NCBI GenBank assembly: GCA_007128085.1
Contig: SKYC01000411.1
Coordinates: 1 to 5,527 of the forward strand
Length of the DNA: 5,527 nt
Reading direction: 5' to 3'
Source: Saprospiraceae bacterium
GTDB lineage: Bacteria > Bacteroidota > Bacteroidia > Chitinophagales > Saprospiraceae
Both the position numbers and the translations under genes were made by a program. The notes below the pieces were generated by a model that saw only the letters and a program-made list of their open reading frames with translations, made no database searches and had not been told where the DNA came from. Each line of letters starts with the position of its first letter. The stretch's first letter is position 1. Shown piece by piece: positions 5,420-5,527 of this stretch.

Positions 5420-5527
5420 ATCTTTTGAGTTTAGGTGCTCGATATAAAGCGAATATATAAATAACTTTTTATATAACTTATTTTTTTATATCAATTTTTT
5501 TATAATAAATTATCAACAAAAATACAC
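5420..5527 (-). promoter_or_regulatory. AT-rich upstream region of the SUKH-like gene with candidate promoter
   Basis: This region is extremely AT-rich, with three T-runs on the plus strand (5466-5470, 5481-5487, 5495-5501). On the minus strand TATTTTTG (5524-5517) matches the TAnnTTTG -7 consensus exactly, which would give a leader of roughly 90 nt. Its -33 partner would fall outside the window. In such AT-rich DNA the match could be chance. Confidence 0.4.

Noticed and set aside
5464..5501. Three T-runs upstream of the SUKH-like gene as a phased bent-DNA or repeat element
   Set aside because: Their start points are about 14-15 bases apart rather than near a helical turn, and such runs are expected by chance in DNA this AT-rich.

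Overview
The window looks like chromosomal DNA of a Bacteroidota bacterium. The grounds are indirect: TAnnTTTG-type -7 promoter elements sit ahead of the tRNA gene and the right-hand gene, the complete genes lack usable Shine-Dalgarno sequences, the solute-binding lipoprotein has a relaxed lipobox, and the intergenic DNA is AT-rich. No rRNA or housekeeping phylogenetic marker is present, so this assignment is an inference.

Left end (1-199): an AT-rich plus-strand reading frame is open at the window edge. It carries the LSGGNQQK signature of a sugar-type (RbsA/XylG/MglA) ABC ATPase, and family similarity stops abruptly near base 141, before the Walker B motif. The frame then runs into the 3' end of a convergent gene. 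It is either a gene remnant or an assembly or recombination junction.

Middle (200-4236): four tightly packed minus-strand genes, probably one operon, read in the order mgtE (CBS-gated Mg2+ channel/transporter), solute-binding lipoprotein (ABC_sub_bind/TrpX type), ABC permease (BPD_transp_2 type) and ABC ATPase. The gaps are 19 bp, a 1-bp overlap and 11 bp. The last three make a complete import system of the TrpXYZ type (binding protein, membrane channel, motor). Its substrate cannot be read from the sequence; tryptophan or tyrosine is the precedent in Firmicutes.

Right (4237-5527): about 530 bases without a convincing protein gene hold inverted repeats, a strong bidirectional terminator and a promoter. 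They lead to a plus-strand tRNA-Leu(GAG) with its own terminator. Convergent with the tRNA is a gene for a SUKH-4-like protein, a family of immunity proteins against polymorphic toxins. An AT-rich promoter region lies beyond it at the window edge, and no toxin is visible here.

I see no strong evidence for a wholly new system. The points most worth checking are the truncated ABC ATPase junction, the mgtE plus TrpXYZ-like operon, the orphan SUKH-like gene beside a tRNA, and the lone bidirectional terminator.
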